Positions 24,145 through 30,882 of a stretch of 30,882 nt of DNA are shown here, piece after piece. The notes under the pieces are model-generated. The model was not told the DNA's origin and ran no database searches. It saw only the letters and a list, made by a program, of their open reading frames with translations. Position 1 is the first letter of the stretch. Each line of letters opens with the position of its first letter. Source of the stretch: an uncultured Prevotella sp. (GTDB taxonomy: Bacteria; Bacteroidota; Bacteroidia; Bacteroidales; Bacteroidaceae); contig CALFUF010000057.1 of assembly GCA_937916405.1 (NCBI GenBank), positions 1-30,882 of the forward strand. Direction: 5' to 3'. The position numbers were made by a program, and so were the translations under genes.

Positions 24145-25332
24145 TTATTTTATAATTCCTTGCTCTACAAAGATCTTTTTCAGTGCTTTGACGGAACGGT
24201 CAACCTGCTCTTCAGTGTGAGTTGCCATCAGGGCATAGCGTACCAATGTATCTTGAGGAGCACATGCTGGAGGAATGACTGGATTGATGAACACACCAGC
24301 CTTGAAAGCCAAAGCGGTCACTAAGAATGTCTTATCTACATCACGAACATAAAGTGGGATGATAGGACTCTCTGTGTCACCAATCTCGAAACCTTCCTCA
24401 CGGAAACGCTTCAACGCATAATTCGTCACCTTCCACAAAGCCTCAATACGCTCAGGCTCTTTCTGGATGATATGCAAAGCCTCCATGGCTGCGGCAGTGG
24501 CAGCGGGAGTATTAGATGCTGAGAAGATATACGTACGACAAGTATGACGCAGGAAATTGATGGTATCCCAGTCGGATGCGATAAATCCACCAATAGAGGC
24601 AAGTGACTTGGAGAAGGTTCCCATAATCAGGTCTACCTCGTCAGTCAATCCGAAGTGATCACAAACACCACGTCCTTGTTTGCCGAACACACCAATACCA
24701 TGAGCCTCGTCAACCATAATAGAGCAATTATACTTATGCTTCAGTTCTACAATCTCCGGCAATTTAGCCAGATCGCCCTCCATAGAGAACACTCCATCCA
24801 CAACAATCAGTTTAATTGCCTCATATGGTAATTTCTGAAGCACACGCTCCAGATCCTCCATGTCATTGTGCTTATAATGCAACTGCTTGGCAAAAGAAAG
24901 ACGACGACCGTCCACAATACTTGCGTGGTCACGATCGTCACAGATAATATAGTCGTCTTTTCCAACTACCATTGCCAAGACACCCTGATTGACAGAGAAG
25001 CCCGTTGAGAAACAGAGGCAGTCATCTTTGCCGATAAACTCAGAGATTTCTTTTTCCAACTGCACATGCAAGTCAAGTGTACCATTGAGGAAACGACTTC
25101 CTGCACAGCCTGAGCCGTATTTATCCAACGCTGCTTTTGCCGCATCGATGATACGTTGGTCACCTGTCAGTCCTGTATAGGCATTAGAACCAAACATGAG
25201 CACCTTGTGTCCGCCCATTTCCACTTCCGTTCCCTGCTTTCCCTCAATAGCACGGAAATAAGGGTATACGTCAGCCTCCATAAACTTCTGCGGCTCACGA
25301 TAATGCTTGTATTTTTCTTGTAACTGTCCCAT
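24145..25332 (-). CDS. spt: Serine palmitoyltransferase
   Basis: 395 residues from the ATG at 25332 (MGQLQEKYKHYREPQKFMEADVYPYFRAIEG). The longer frame back to 25377 is rejected because it runs into the promoter. It is a fold-type I PLP enzyme of the alpha-oxoamine synthase group. The PLP lysine is in GTFSKSLASIGG (K242), with HASIVDGRRLS and VDEAHGIGVFGKQGRG upstream. The GSGCAGSRFLNGT motif is shared by this group, and the N-terminus resembles the Bacteroides enzyme. It condenses serine with a long acyl thioester to 3-ketosphinganine, the first step of sphingolipid synthesis. The alternative, 2-amino-3-ketobutyrate CoA ligase, is close in sequence and cannot be fully excluded. Divergent from a lipid kinase gene, which supports the lipid role. 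Confidence 0.85.
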   Translation of the reverse strand: MGQLQEKYKHYREPQKFMEADVYPYFRAIEGKQGTEVEMGGHKVLMFGSNAYTGLTGDQRIIDAAKAALDKYGSGCAGSRFLNGTLDLHVQLEKEISEFIGKDDCLCFSTGFSVNQGVLAMVVGKDDYIICDDRDHASIVDGRRLSFAKQLHYKHNDMEDLERVLQKLPYEAIKLIVVDGVFSMEGDLAKLPEIVELKHKYNCSIMVDEAHGIGVFGKQGRGVCDHFGLTDEVDLIMGTFSKSLASIGGFIASDWDTINFLRHTCRTYIFSASNTPAATAAAMEALHIIQKEPERIEALWKVTNYALKRFREEGFEIGDTESPIIPLYVRDVDKTFLVTALAFKAGVFINPVIPPACAPQDTLVRYALMATHTEEQVDRSVKALKKIFVEQGIIK

Positions 25333-25374
25333 TCCGATAAGGTATAGTTCGTTTATTTTTTCGTTTTCAGACTG

Positions 25375-25382
25375 CAAAGTTA
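25375..25382 (-). promoter_or_regulatory. -7 box of the spt gene
   Basis: On the minus strand TAACTTTG fits TAnnTTTG and predicts a start near 25370, about 38 bases before the ATG at 25332. I see no TTTG at the -33 position. This box decides the shorter protein start. Confidence 0.55.
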
Positions 25383-25476
25383 CACAATTTTTATCAATTC
25401 GTGCATATTTTACAAGATAATTCGTAAAATAATTGAAATTTATTTCAAATACATCGGATATTTCTCACGAAATTCT

Positions 25477-25484
25477 TAATTTTG
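25477..25484 (+). promoter_or_regulatory. -7 box of the lipid kinase gene, nearly touching the start codon
   Basis: TAATTTTG fits TAnnTTTG and lies 9 bases before the ATG at 25494. The -33 position reads TCGG, a poor match. The message would have a leader of about 2-6 bases. Confidence 0.55.
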
Positions 25485-25493
25485 CAGTAGAAT

Positions 25494-26531
25494 ATGAACG
25501 AAAAGAAACGAATAACATTCATCATCAACCCCATCTCTGGTACTCAGCATAAGGACGAGATACCCAATTTAATTGATACAGAGATGGATCATGATCGTTA
25601 TGATATCAACATTCGCGTTACCGAATATAAAGGGAATGCGGAAGAAATAGCTCGGCAGTGTGCTGCTGACGGCATAGATGTTGTTGTTGCTGTAGGAGGA
25701 GACGGTACTATCAATGAGGTCGCTCGTGCGTTGACCCACACAAATACGGCTTTAGGTATCATCCCTTGCGGGTCCGGCAACGGACTGGCACGTCATTTAT
25801 GCATACCTATGAATGTTCGAGAGGCTATCAGGATTATCAACCAGTGTAAAGTCGAGACCTTTGACTATGGTGTCATCAATGGTATTCCTTTCTTCTGTAC
25901 ATGTGGTATGGGCTTTGACGCATTCATCTCTTTGAAATTTGCGGAAGCCGGCAAACGTGGTCCTATCACCTATGTGGAAAATGTATTGAAAGAAGGATTG
26001 AAATACCAGCCGGAGACGTATGAGGTGGAGGACGAGACTGGCGCTCATTGCTATAAAGCGTTTTTGATAGCCTGTGCAAATGCCTCACAATATGGTAACA
26101 ATGCCTATATCGCACCACATGCTTCCATGAGGGACGGTGTGATGGACGTGATTATCATGGAACCATTCACTGCTTTAGAGGCTCCACAGATCAGTATCGA
26201 CCTCTTTAATAAGACGTTGACTTCTAATTCAAAAATCAAGACATTTCAAACCAAAAAGATTCACATCCATCGCTCAGAACATGGTGCCATTCATTATGAT
26301 GGTGACCCATTGATGACCGATAAAGATGTTGACGTTCACTTGGAACCATTAGGTATTCGTATTGTGACGAATCCTGATGCGGTCGAGGACAGCAGTCAAC
26401 CTAACCCGCTACTGAATGCTTTTAGCGATCTTTTTAATAATATAAATAATGTACGTGAGGACATCGAGAAGAGAGGAAGAAAGATTCAGGCTATCAATAA
26501 ACTGATGCTTAGGAAACTCTCAAAACTGTAA
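25494..26531 (+). CDS. Diacylglycerol/long-chain-base kinase family protein (YegS/DagK-like)
   Basis: 345 residues. The kinase domain shows INPISG (11-16), the nucleotide-binding VGGDGTINE (67-75) and IPCGSGNGLARHL (90-102), then the C-terminal beta domain with CGMGFDAFISLKF, ANASQYGNN and HYDGDP. Members phosphorylate diacylglycerol, other neutral lipids or sphingoid bases at the inner membrane face. The divergent neighbour is serine palmitoyltransferase, so a sphingoid base or ceramide-type lipid is an attractive substrate, but that is inference from position. The last ~50 residues (NPLLNAFSDLFNNINNVREDIEKRGRKIQAINKLMLRKLSKL) form an extra amphipathic, basic helix outside the usual domain. 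It is probably co-transcribed with the small Cys-rich protein 5 bases downstream. Confidence 0.9.
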   Translation: MNEKKRITFIINPISGTQHKDEIPNLIDTEMDHDRYDINIRVTEYKGNAEEIARQCAADGIDVVVAVGGDGTINEVARALTHTNTALGIIPCGSGNGLARHLCIPMNVREAIRIINQCKVETFDYGVINGIPFFCTCGMGFDAFISLKFAEAGKRGPITYVENVLKEGLKYQPETYEVEDETGAHCYKAFLIACANASQYGNNAYIAPHASMRDGVMDVIIMEPFTALEAPQISIDLFNKTLTSNSKIKTFQTKKIHIHRSEHGAIHYDGDPLMTDKDVDVHLEPLGIRIVTNPDAVEDSSQPNPLLNAFSDLFNNINNVREDIEKRGRKIQAINKLMLRKLSKL

Positions 26532-26536
26532 GCCCT

Positions 26537-26671
26537 ATGCAGATCGTATTGGTTATCCTGATACTTCTTGTTGCCATCGCTTATGCCATATGGAGGTTGT
26601 TTGTTAGTATATCCACCCCATCCAACCCCTGTGATGGTTGCCCAGGATGCGACTTGAAGAAAAAAAAGTGA
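26537..26671 (+). CDS. FeoB-associated Cys-rich membrane protein-like, 44 residues
   Basis: A 44-codon frame starts 5 bases after the lipid kinase stop. It encodes one membrane helix (MQIVLVILILLVAIAYAIWRLFV), a short Ser/Pro linker and the cysteine cluster CDGCPGCDLKKKK. This is the pattern of the FeoB-associated Cys-rich family, small membrane proteins often encoded next to the ferrous iron transporter FeoB. No feoB or feoA is in this window, so the name rests on sequence pattern alone. The three cysteines could bind a metal. The helix would anchor it in the inner membrane with the cluster in the cytoplasm. Confidence 0.75.
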   Translation: MQIVLVILILLVAIAYAIWRLFVSISTPSNPCDGCPGCDLKKKK

Positions 26672-26679
26672 TAGAAAAT

Positions 26680-26710
26680 TTTGTCAGTCCGAATAAAAGT
26701 GTTACCTTTG
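26680..26710 (+). promoter_or_regulatory. Promoter of tRNA-Cys
   Basis: TTTG (26680-26683), a 19-base spacer and TACCTTTG (26703-26710) match the consensus. The tRNA starts 18 bases after the -7 box. The -33 box begins 8 bases after the stop of the Cys-rich protein gene. Confidence 0.8.
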
Positions 26711-26728
26711 CATCCGCTAAGAGGATAA

Positions 26729-26800
26729 GGTGCCTTGGATGAGTGGCTTAGTCAACGGTCTGCAAAACCGTCTACGGCGGTTCGAATCCGCCAGGCACCT
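26729..26800 (+). tRNA. tRNA-Cys (anticodon GCA)
   Basis: The acceptor stem is GGTGCCT / AGGCACC with discriminator T (U73, typical for tRNA-Cys). The anticodon stem ACGGT / ACCGT closes the loop CTGCAAA with anticodon GCA. The T arm GGCGG-TTCGAAT-CCGCC is perfect. CCA is not encoded. Confidence 0.97.
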
Positions 26801-26811
26801 CTTAGAAAAGC

Positions 26812-26851
26812 AAATCGGAAGACTCCGTAAGGAATCCTCCGATTTATTTTT
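26812..26851 (+). terminator. Terminator between tRNA-Cys and the tetR-like gene
   Basis: AAATCGGA (26812-26819) pairs with TCCGATTT (26838-26845), with a second inner stem GACTCC / GGAATC, followed by ATTTTTTG. The stop codon of the opposing regulator gene lies inside it, so it may serve both directions. Confidence 0.8.
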
Positions 26852-27464
26852 TGTCTACACTGTCCAACATCTTGATACCCTTAGGGGTACAGAACCCACG
26901 GAAAGGAACTAACATCAGGTTATTAAGTAACTCCTCATGGGGATAATGGATATACACCTCTTCTTTGGTGACATACTCCCCTATCGCATCAAACAGTTTA
27001 CCGATTAGTTCATAATTGACACCTTTACGGAAATAACCTTCTTTCACCCCACGCTGCATGAAAGAGAGGAAGAGGTCACGAGAGTTGACACGCGCCTGCT
27101 CGATATACTTTAATATTTCCGGATAAAGTTTGATATCCTGATAGAAAGCATAATTGACACTTTCCAACTCTTTAACTTTAAGTCGATAGACTTCCAGCAC
27201 CACCTCCATCGTGTTATGATTCTGGGAAAAGTCTCGCAAGAATTCCTGCTTTTTATGATGCAGGTTCTTAATACATGAGAAAAGTAACGACTCCTTATCC
27301 CCATAAATCTCATAAAGGGTACGTTTGGAAATAGATAAACTTGATGCGATATCATCCATCTTCACAGCACGAATACCATGCATACAGAAAGCCTTGATAG
27401 CTGCGTCAAGGATTTTCTCCTTCAAAGAGGTACGATAAGCATTCAAATCTTTTATTTCCTGCAT
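26844..27464 (-). CDS. TetR family transcriptional regulator
   Basis: 206 residues. The N-terminal DNA-binding domain is typical: LKEKILDAAIKAFCMHGIRAVKMDDIASSLSISKRTLYEIYGDKESLLFSCI (about 14-65). The C-terminal ligand domain is not recognisable beyond generic helices. TetR proteins usually repress until a small ligand binds. The gene is divergent from the malic enzyme-phosphotransacetylase gene across 117 bp with overlapping promoters, so control of itself and of that neighbour is plausible. The ligand cannot be named. Confidence 0.93.
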   Translation of the reverse strand: MQEIKDLNAYRTSLKEKILDAAIKAFCMHGIRAVKMDDIASSLSISKRTLYEIYGDKESLLFSCIKNLHHKKQEFLRDFSQNHNTMEVVLEVYRLKVKELESVNYAFYQDIKLYPEILKYIEQARVNSRDLFLSFMQRGVKEGYFRKGVNYELIGKLFDAIGEYVTKEEVYIHYPHEELLNNLMLVPFRGFCTPKGIKMLDSVDKK

Positions 27465-27483
27465 AAGTAATCAATTTGCGGGA

Positions 27484-27541
27484 CAAAGTTACTAAAAAGA
27501 TTAAAAAAACATTTGATTTCACTGAGTTTTTTGTAATTTTG
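27484..27541. promoter_or_regulatory. Divergent promoters of the tetR-like and malic enzyme genes
   Basis: For the malic enzyme gene TTTG (27512-27515), an 18-base spacer and TAATTTTG (27534-27541) match the consensus, with a leader of about 37 bases. For the regulator gene on the minus strand TAACTTTG (27484-27491) is the -7 box, with its -33 position falling in the same bases as the other promoter's -33. I see no long, perfect inverted repeat that would be an obvious TetR operator. Confidence 0.65.
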
Positions 27542-27581
27542 CGAGGAAAATGGAAAAGTAATTAATAATACTGCATATTTT

Positions 27582-29885
27582 ATGGTTAAAATCTCTAAAG
27601 AGGCGGCTCTGGAATATCATGAGGCGGGTCGTCCTGGTAAAATTGAAGTAAAGCCGACCAAGGCTTATCGTACACAAACAGACCTTTCATTGGCTTATTC
27701 TCCTGGTGTTGCCTACCCTTGTCTGGAAATCCAGCAGAATCCTGATGATGCGTATAAATATACGGATAAGGGCAATCTCGTTGCAGTGATCTCTAATGGT
27801 ACCGCAGTCCTTGGTTTGGGCGATATTGGTGCCATGAGCGGTAAACCTGTTATGGAGGGTAAGGGATTACTCTTCAAGATTTATGGTGGTATTGATGTCT
27901 TCGATATCGAGGTCAACGAGAAAGACCCTGAGAAATTCTGCGAGGCAGTAGAGCGTATCGCCCCCACTTTCGGAGGTATTAACCTGGAGGATATCAAGGC
28001 ACCAGAGTGTTTCTATATCGAAGAGCGTCTGAAGAAGACCCTCGATATTCCTGTGATGCACGACGACCAGCATGGTACGGCGATTATCTCAGCAGCGGGA
28101 CTAAAGAACGCTCTTGAGGTGATTGGCAAGGACATCAAGAAAGTCAAGATTGTTGTCAATGGAGCTGGTGCCGCTGCCATCTCATGTACGAAGCTCTATA
28201 TGGCGATTGGGGCTCAGAAGGAGAATATCGTGATGCTCGACTCAAAAGGTGTCATCAGTGTGGCACGTCAGGATCTGAATGAGCAGAAGAAGTTCTTTGC
28301 TACCCAACGTACGGATATCCATACTTTGAAGGAGGCGGTTAACGGTGCAGATGTCTTCGTTGGTCTTTCTAAGGGTAATGTACTCTCCAAGGAGATGGTA
28401 AAGACGATGGCAAAGGATCCTATCATCTTCGCTCTTGCCAACCCTGTTCCTGAGATTTCCTATGAGGATGCGATGGAGGCTCGTCCAGATACTTTGATGT
28501 CTACTGGTCGTACTGACTATCCCAACCAAATTAATAATGTGATCGGCTTCCCCTATATCTTCCGTGGTGCCTTGGATGTTCATGCCACTGCTATCAACGA
28601 GGAGATGAAACTGGCTGCCGTCCATGCCATTGCCGATCTCGCCAAGCAACCTGTTCCCGATGTGGTGAACGATGTCTATAAAGTCAATAACCTCAGCTTC
28701 GGACGTGATTATTTCATTCCCAAACCTGTTGACCCCCGTCTGATTACGGAGGTCAGTGCCGCTGTGGCTAAGGCTGCTATAGAGAGTGGCGTGGCTCGTA
28801 AGAAGATTGAGGACTGGGAGGAATACAAGAACTCGCTGAGTGTGTTGTTAGGTCAAGAGACCAAACTTACCCAGAAACTCTATGCTACTGCTGCCGCTCA
28901 TCCACAGCGTGTGGTATTCGCGGAGGCTGTACACCCCACCATGCTGAAGGCTGCCGTACAGGCAAAGGCTGAGGGTATCTGCCACCCCATCCTCTTGGGT
29001 AATGACGAGGTCATCGAGAAATTGGCTAAGAAACTCGACCTGAACATCGAGGGTATCGAGATTGTCAACCTTCGCCATCCTTCTGAGCAAGAACGTCGTG
29101 AGCGTTATGCCCGTATTCTGACTGAGAAGCGTCAGCGTGATGGTTATACGTTCCAAGAGGCTAACGATAAGATGTTCGAGCGCAACTATTTCGGTATGAT
29201 GATGGTGGAGACCGGCGAGGCTGACGCTTTCATCACAGGTCTTTATACCAAATACTCCAATACCGTGAAGGTTGTCAAGGAGGTGATTGGTATTCGTCCA
29301 GAGTACAAGCACTTTGGTGCCCTGCATATCATCAACTCCCAGAAGGGAACCCTCTATATCGCTGATACTCTTGTCAATGAGAATCCAGATACCGACACCT
29401 TGGTAGATATCGCTAAGCTGGCTGCTACCAGTGTACGTTTCTTCAACGAGAAACCTGTGGTGTCTATGATCTCCCACTCAAACTTCGGTAGTTCTACCAG
29501 TGATGGTGCCTTGAAGGTACGTCGTGCAGCAGAGATCATGCAGGCACAGTATCCCGACCTTGCCATCGATGGTGAGATGCAGTTAGGTTTCGCCCTTGAC
29601 CGTGAGTTGCGTGACGAGCAATATCCATTCACCCGTCTGAAGGGCAAGGATGTGAACACACTGGTATTCCCCAACCTGACCTCTGCCCGCTCTTCTTATA
29701 AGATGTTGCAGATGCTTGATGCCGATGTGGAGATCATTGGTCCGATCCAGATGGGATTGAACAAACCAATCCACTTCATCGACTTCGGTGCTTCCGTCCG
29801 TGATGTGGTGAACATCGTAGCGGTAGCCACCATCGACGCTTATGTCGATAAGGTGAAAGGACGTATCAATGCCAGTCAGAAATAA
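27582..29885 (+). CDS. maeB: NADP-dependent malic enzyme fused to a phosphotransacetylase-like domain
   Basis: 767 residues, as in MaeB-type enzymes. The N-terminal malic enzyme part (1-425) has LAYSPGVAYPCLEI, HDDQHGTAIISAAG and the nucleotide-binding VVNGAGAAAISCTKLY. The C-terminal part (about 430-767) matches the PTA_PTB acyltransferase fold: RVVFAEAVHPTMLKAAVQAKAEG, NYFGMMMVETGEADAFITGL, FPNLTSARSSYKML and GPIQMGLNKPIHF. The enzyme decarboxylates malate to pyruvate with NADP reduction. In known MaeB proteins the second domain mainly serves oligomerisation and allosteric control by acetyl-CoA rather than catalysis. In a succinate-producing anaerobe it may link C4 acids, pyruvate and NADPH supply. 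A hairpin terminator follows directly. Confidence 0.96.
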   Translation: MVKISKEAALEYHEAGRPGKIEVKPTKAYRTQTDLSLAYSPGVAYPCLEIQQNPDDAYKYTDKGNLVAVISNGTAVLGLGDIGAMSGKPVMEGKGLLFKIYGGIDVFDIEVNEKDPEKFCEAVERIAPTFGGINLEDIKAPECFYIEERLKKTLDIPVMHDDQHGTAIISAAGLKNALEVIGKDIKKVKIVVNGAGAAAISCTKLYMAIGAQKENIVMLDSKGVISVARQDLNEQKKFFATQRTDIHTLKEAVNGADVFVGLSKGNVLSKEMVKTMAKDPIIFALANPVPEISYEDAMEARPDTLMSTGRTDYPNQINNVIGFPYIFRGALDVHATAINEEMKLAAVHAIADLAKQPVPDVVNDVYKVNNLSFGRDYFIPKPVDPRLITEVSAAVAKAAIESGVARKKIEDWEEYKNSLSVLLGQETKLTQKLYATAAAHPQRVVFAEAVHPTMLKAAVQAKAEGICHPILLGNDEVIEKLAKKLDLNIEGIEIVNLRHPSEQERRERYARILTEKRQRDGYTFQEANDKMFERNYFGMMMVETGEADAFITGLYTKYSNTVKVVKEVIGIRPEYKHFGALHIINSQKGTLYIADTLVNENPDTDTLVDIAKLAATSVRFFNEKPVVSMISHSNFGSSTSDGALKVRRAAEIMQAQYPDLAIDGEMQLGFALDRELRDEQYPFTRLKGKDVNTLVFPNLTSARSSYKMLQMLDADVEIIGPIQMGLNKPIHFIDFGASVRDVVNIVAVATIDAYVDKVKGRINASQK

Positions 29886-29891
29886 AAGAAA

Positions 29892-29926
29892 GAAGGAGTC
29901 TTCTACGAGGCTCCTTCTTCTTTCCT
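29892..29926 (+). terminator. Terminator after the malic enzyme gene
   Basis: GAAGGAGTC (29892-29900) pairs with GGCTCCTTC (29909-29917), 9 bp with one G-U pair, followed by the T-rich TTCTTTCCTT. It begins 7 bases after the stop codon. Confidence 0.85.
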
Positions 29927-30009
29927 TATCCGTTATTACTCTTATTCCTGAAGATGATGACTCCCAGAATAACAAGTATAACAACTGCGGCAACATGTAT
30001 CCAATCCAT
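29926..30009 (-). CDS. Possible 27-residue single-helix membrane peptide
   Basis: A 28-codon frame encodes MDWIHVAAVVILVILGVIIFRNKSNNG, almost entirely one membrane helix with a short positive tail. This is typical of small bacterial membrane peptides. It lies 28 bases after the stop of the DUF4251 pseudogene and could share its transcript. It has no recognised family, and its stop touches the opposing terminator. The composition is convincing, but a frame this short could occur by chance. Confidence 0.4.
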   Translation of the reverse strand: MDWIHVAAVVILVILGVIIFRNKSNNG

Positions 30010-30037
30010 TGTATTTAAGTATTTAGGTTAAACATTA

Positions 30038-30450
30038 TTATTCCTCTATTTCCATTTCCCCACTATAGGTTATCGGCTCACGCTCCTTGGAACGCACGTC
30101 AATGGTGGCATTACCATTATCGAAGACGCTCAACTGATACAGATAGGTGTCCTCCTCGTTCGTCACTTCTATGGCAATCTCCGTCTGTCCTTTCGCATTC
30201 TTCGACTCATAATAGTTTCCGATAATCTCTGTGAAGTTCAGTCCCTTTCCTCCACCATAAGGTACCATATATGCCCTGCCGAAATAAGGGAGATAGGAAA
30301 TCAGGGAGTCGCCCTTCACCTCCAACGAATAGGTTCCTGTCACATTCTTCGCAGGACCACGCTGTGGGTACATCATCTGAATGTCAATCTTATAATTGTA
30401 CTACATGCCACAAATCCTGCCACCATTATTAATAGTAATATTTTCTTCAT
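30038..30450 (-). pseudogene. DUF4251 lipoprotein gene broken by an internal out-of-frame deletion
   Basis: The minus strand from 30450 starts a normal lipoprotein signal peptide, MKKILLLIMVAGFVACST, then runs out of frame as IIRLTFR and a stop. In another frame the gene resumes as YKIDIQMMYPQRGPAKNVTGTYSLEVKGDSLISYLPYFGRAYMVPYGGGKGLNFTEIIGNYY... to 30038. That is the conserved body of DUF4251 proteins, ending DVRSKEREPITYSGEMEIEE. About 25-30 residues that normally join the lipid anchor to the body are missing, with the junction near 30395-30404. The remaining 112-residue frame could be translated from an internal ATG but would lack export. DUF4251 has no known function. Either a real pseudogene or an assembly error. 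Confidence 0.8.
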
Positions 30451-30492
30451 AATGCAATGGTAAGGAAATAATCTTGAATGCAAAAGACTTTC

Positions 30493-30744
30493 TCAACTTT
30501 TATTATCTTTTTCACTCCGAGTACTCTGAGAACTCCGAGAACTCGAATTGCCCTTGTCACGCTGTTGCAACCGCGCACGAAACATCTGCTCCTTGATACC
30601 ACCCTCGTTTATAAAGTTCTGCTTCTGAGCCTCTATCAATCCCGTTATCATCACATCAAACTGGTGAAGCATTGTTATAGCAATGTTTGCTATTGTTCCT
30701 GCAGACCTGTTTTTTACGGCTTCTTGGTAAAGTTTTGGATTCAT
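30493..30744 (-). CDS. Stand-alone four-helix-bundle suffix-domain protein, 83 residues
   Basis: The sequence RSAGTIANIAITMLHQFDVMITGLIEAQKQNFINEGGIKEQMFRARLQQRD resembles the C-terminal 'suffix' that follows some bacterial four-helix-bundle (S23-like) proteins, with its ANIA..L...D..I pattern and EGG..E..FRARL end. The four-helix bundle that normally comes first is absent here: the frame starts only 13 residues before the suffix. The C-terminal 20 residues are a Ser/Arg-rich tail. It is either the remnant of a longer gene or a small protein in its own right. No function is known. It starts 25 bases after the stop of the gene that enters from the right edge. Confidence 0.5.
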   Translation of the reverse strand: MNPKLYQEAVKNRSAGTIANIAITMLHQFDVMITGLIEAQKQNFINEGGIKEQMFRARLQQRDKGNSSSRSSQSTRSEKDNKS

Positions 30745-30769
30745 ATGTTTACGTCAGTTCGGGATAAGA

Positions 30770-30882
30770 TTAGAACAATGAGAGTTGTTTAGTGTCCTCA
30801 ATACAATACCCCTGAATAGCCTCAGGCTTGTTGTCGAAGAAACAATATGCTCCAAGTGCAGCGATGAGGTTCATCAGGAAAT
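30770..30882 (-). CDS. C-terminal end of an unidentified gene entering from the right
   Basis: A minus-strand frame is open from the window edge to a TAA at 30770-30772 and ends ...FLMNLIAALGAYCFFDNKPEAIQGYCIEDTKQLSLF. About 37 residues are visible. The codons look coding, and the next gene follows in the same direction after 25 bases. I do not recognise the family. Confidence 0.45.
   Translation of the reverse strand, partial: FLMNLIAALGAYCFFDNKPEAIQGYCIEDTKQLSLF

Noticed and set aside
23957..24220. Plus-strand ORF of 87 residues
   Set aside because: It runs antisense across the tRNA-Pro terminator, the tRNA and its promoter. The segment GDRTRTCDSLVPNQERYQLRYTS is the well-known false translation of an antisense tRNA.
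28848..29477. Minus-strand ORF of 209 residues
   Set aside because: Antisense to the phosphotransacetylase-like part of the malic enzyme gene and not protein-like in composition.

Overview
The window looks like chromosomal DNA of a Bacteroidales bacterium, most likely Prevotella or a close relative. The evidence is the repeated promoter pattern TTTG-N18/20-TAnnTTTG with no Shine-Dalgarno requirement, lipoproteins, a type IX secretion plug protein (DUF5103), a propeller/Y_Y_Y/AraC membrane regulator, a bacterial serine palmitoyltransferase, a malic enzyme-phosphotransacetylase fusion, and DUF4251, DUF4738 and DUF4861 proteins. No species call is attempted.

Layout. (1) 1-8600 is an accessory defence island, almost all on the minus strand. 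It has a tandem array of palindromic repeats, a truncated RhuM-like gene that keeps its promoter, and a three-gene operon read from about 8368. That operon encodes a ~1650-aa type ISP restriction-modification enzyme (nuclease, helicase, methyltransferase and target recognition in one chain), then a 267-aa protein, then an SF1 UPF1/Dna2-like helicase core. The last two look like the halves of one larger helicase split by a 14-bp overlapping frame change. The operon has a strong promoter, a 12-bp palindrome at the predicted start of transcription and a large folded leader. (2) 8600-9150: rubrerythrin on its own promoter. (3) 9198-12181 (-): a GldB-like lipoprotein and dipeptidyl peptidase IV. 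(4) 12353-15073: a DUF4861 protein facing a GHL10 glycoside-hydrolase-like protein, with no base between the stop codons. (5) 20097-13580 (-): a tightly packed operon of DUF4738 lipoprotein, DUF4375 protein, smpB, metH (no C-terminal reactivation domain), HAD phosphatase and GHL10. (6) 20267-23904: the T9SS plug protein converging on, and overlapping by 25 bp, a transmembrane AraC-type regulator without a kinase. (7) 24018-26800: tRNA-Pro, serine palmitoyltransferase divergent from a diacylglycerol/long-chain-base kinase family gene, a 44-aa Cys-rich membrane protein and tRNA-Cys. (8) 26844-29926: a TetR regulator divergent from the malic enzyme-phosphotransacetylase fusion. (9) 29926-30882: a tiny membrane ORF, a DUF4251 lipoprotein gene broken by an internal out-of-frame deletion, a C-terminal-only four-helix-bundle suffix protein and the tail of an unidentified gene.

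The best candidates for something new are the type ISP-helicase operon with its leader and operator-like palindrome, the palindromic repeat array at the left edge, and a group of promoters placed so close to start codons that the messages should be essentially leaderless. Family assignments come from reading motifs in the translations by eye. No database search or folding program was run.
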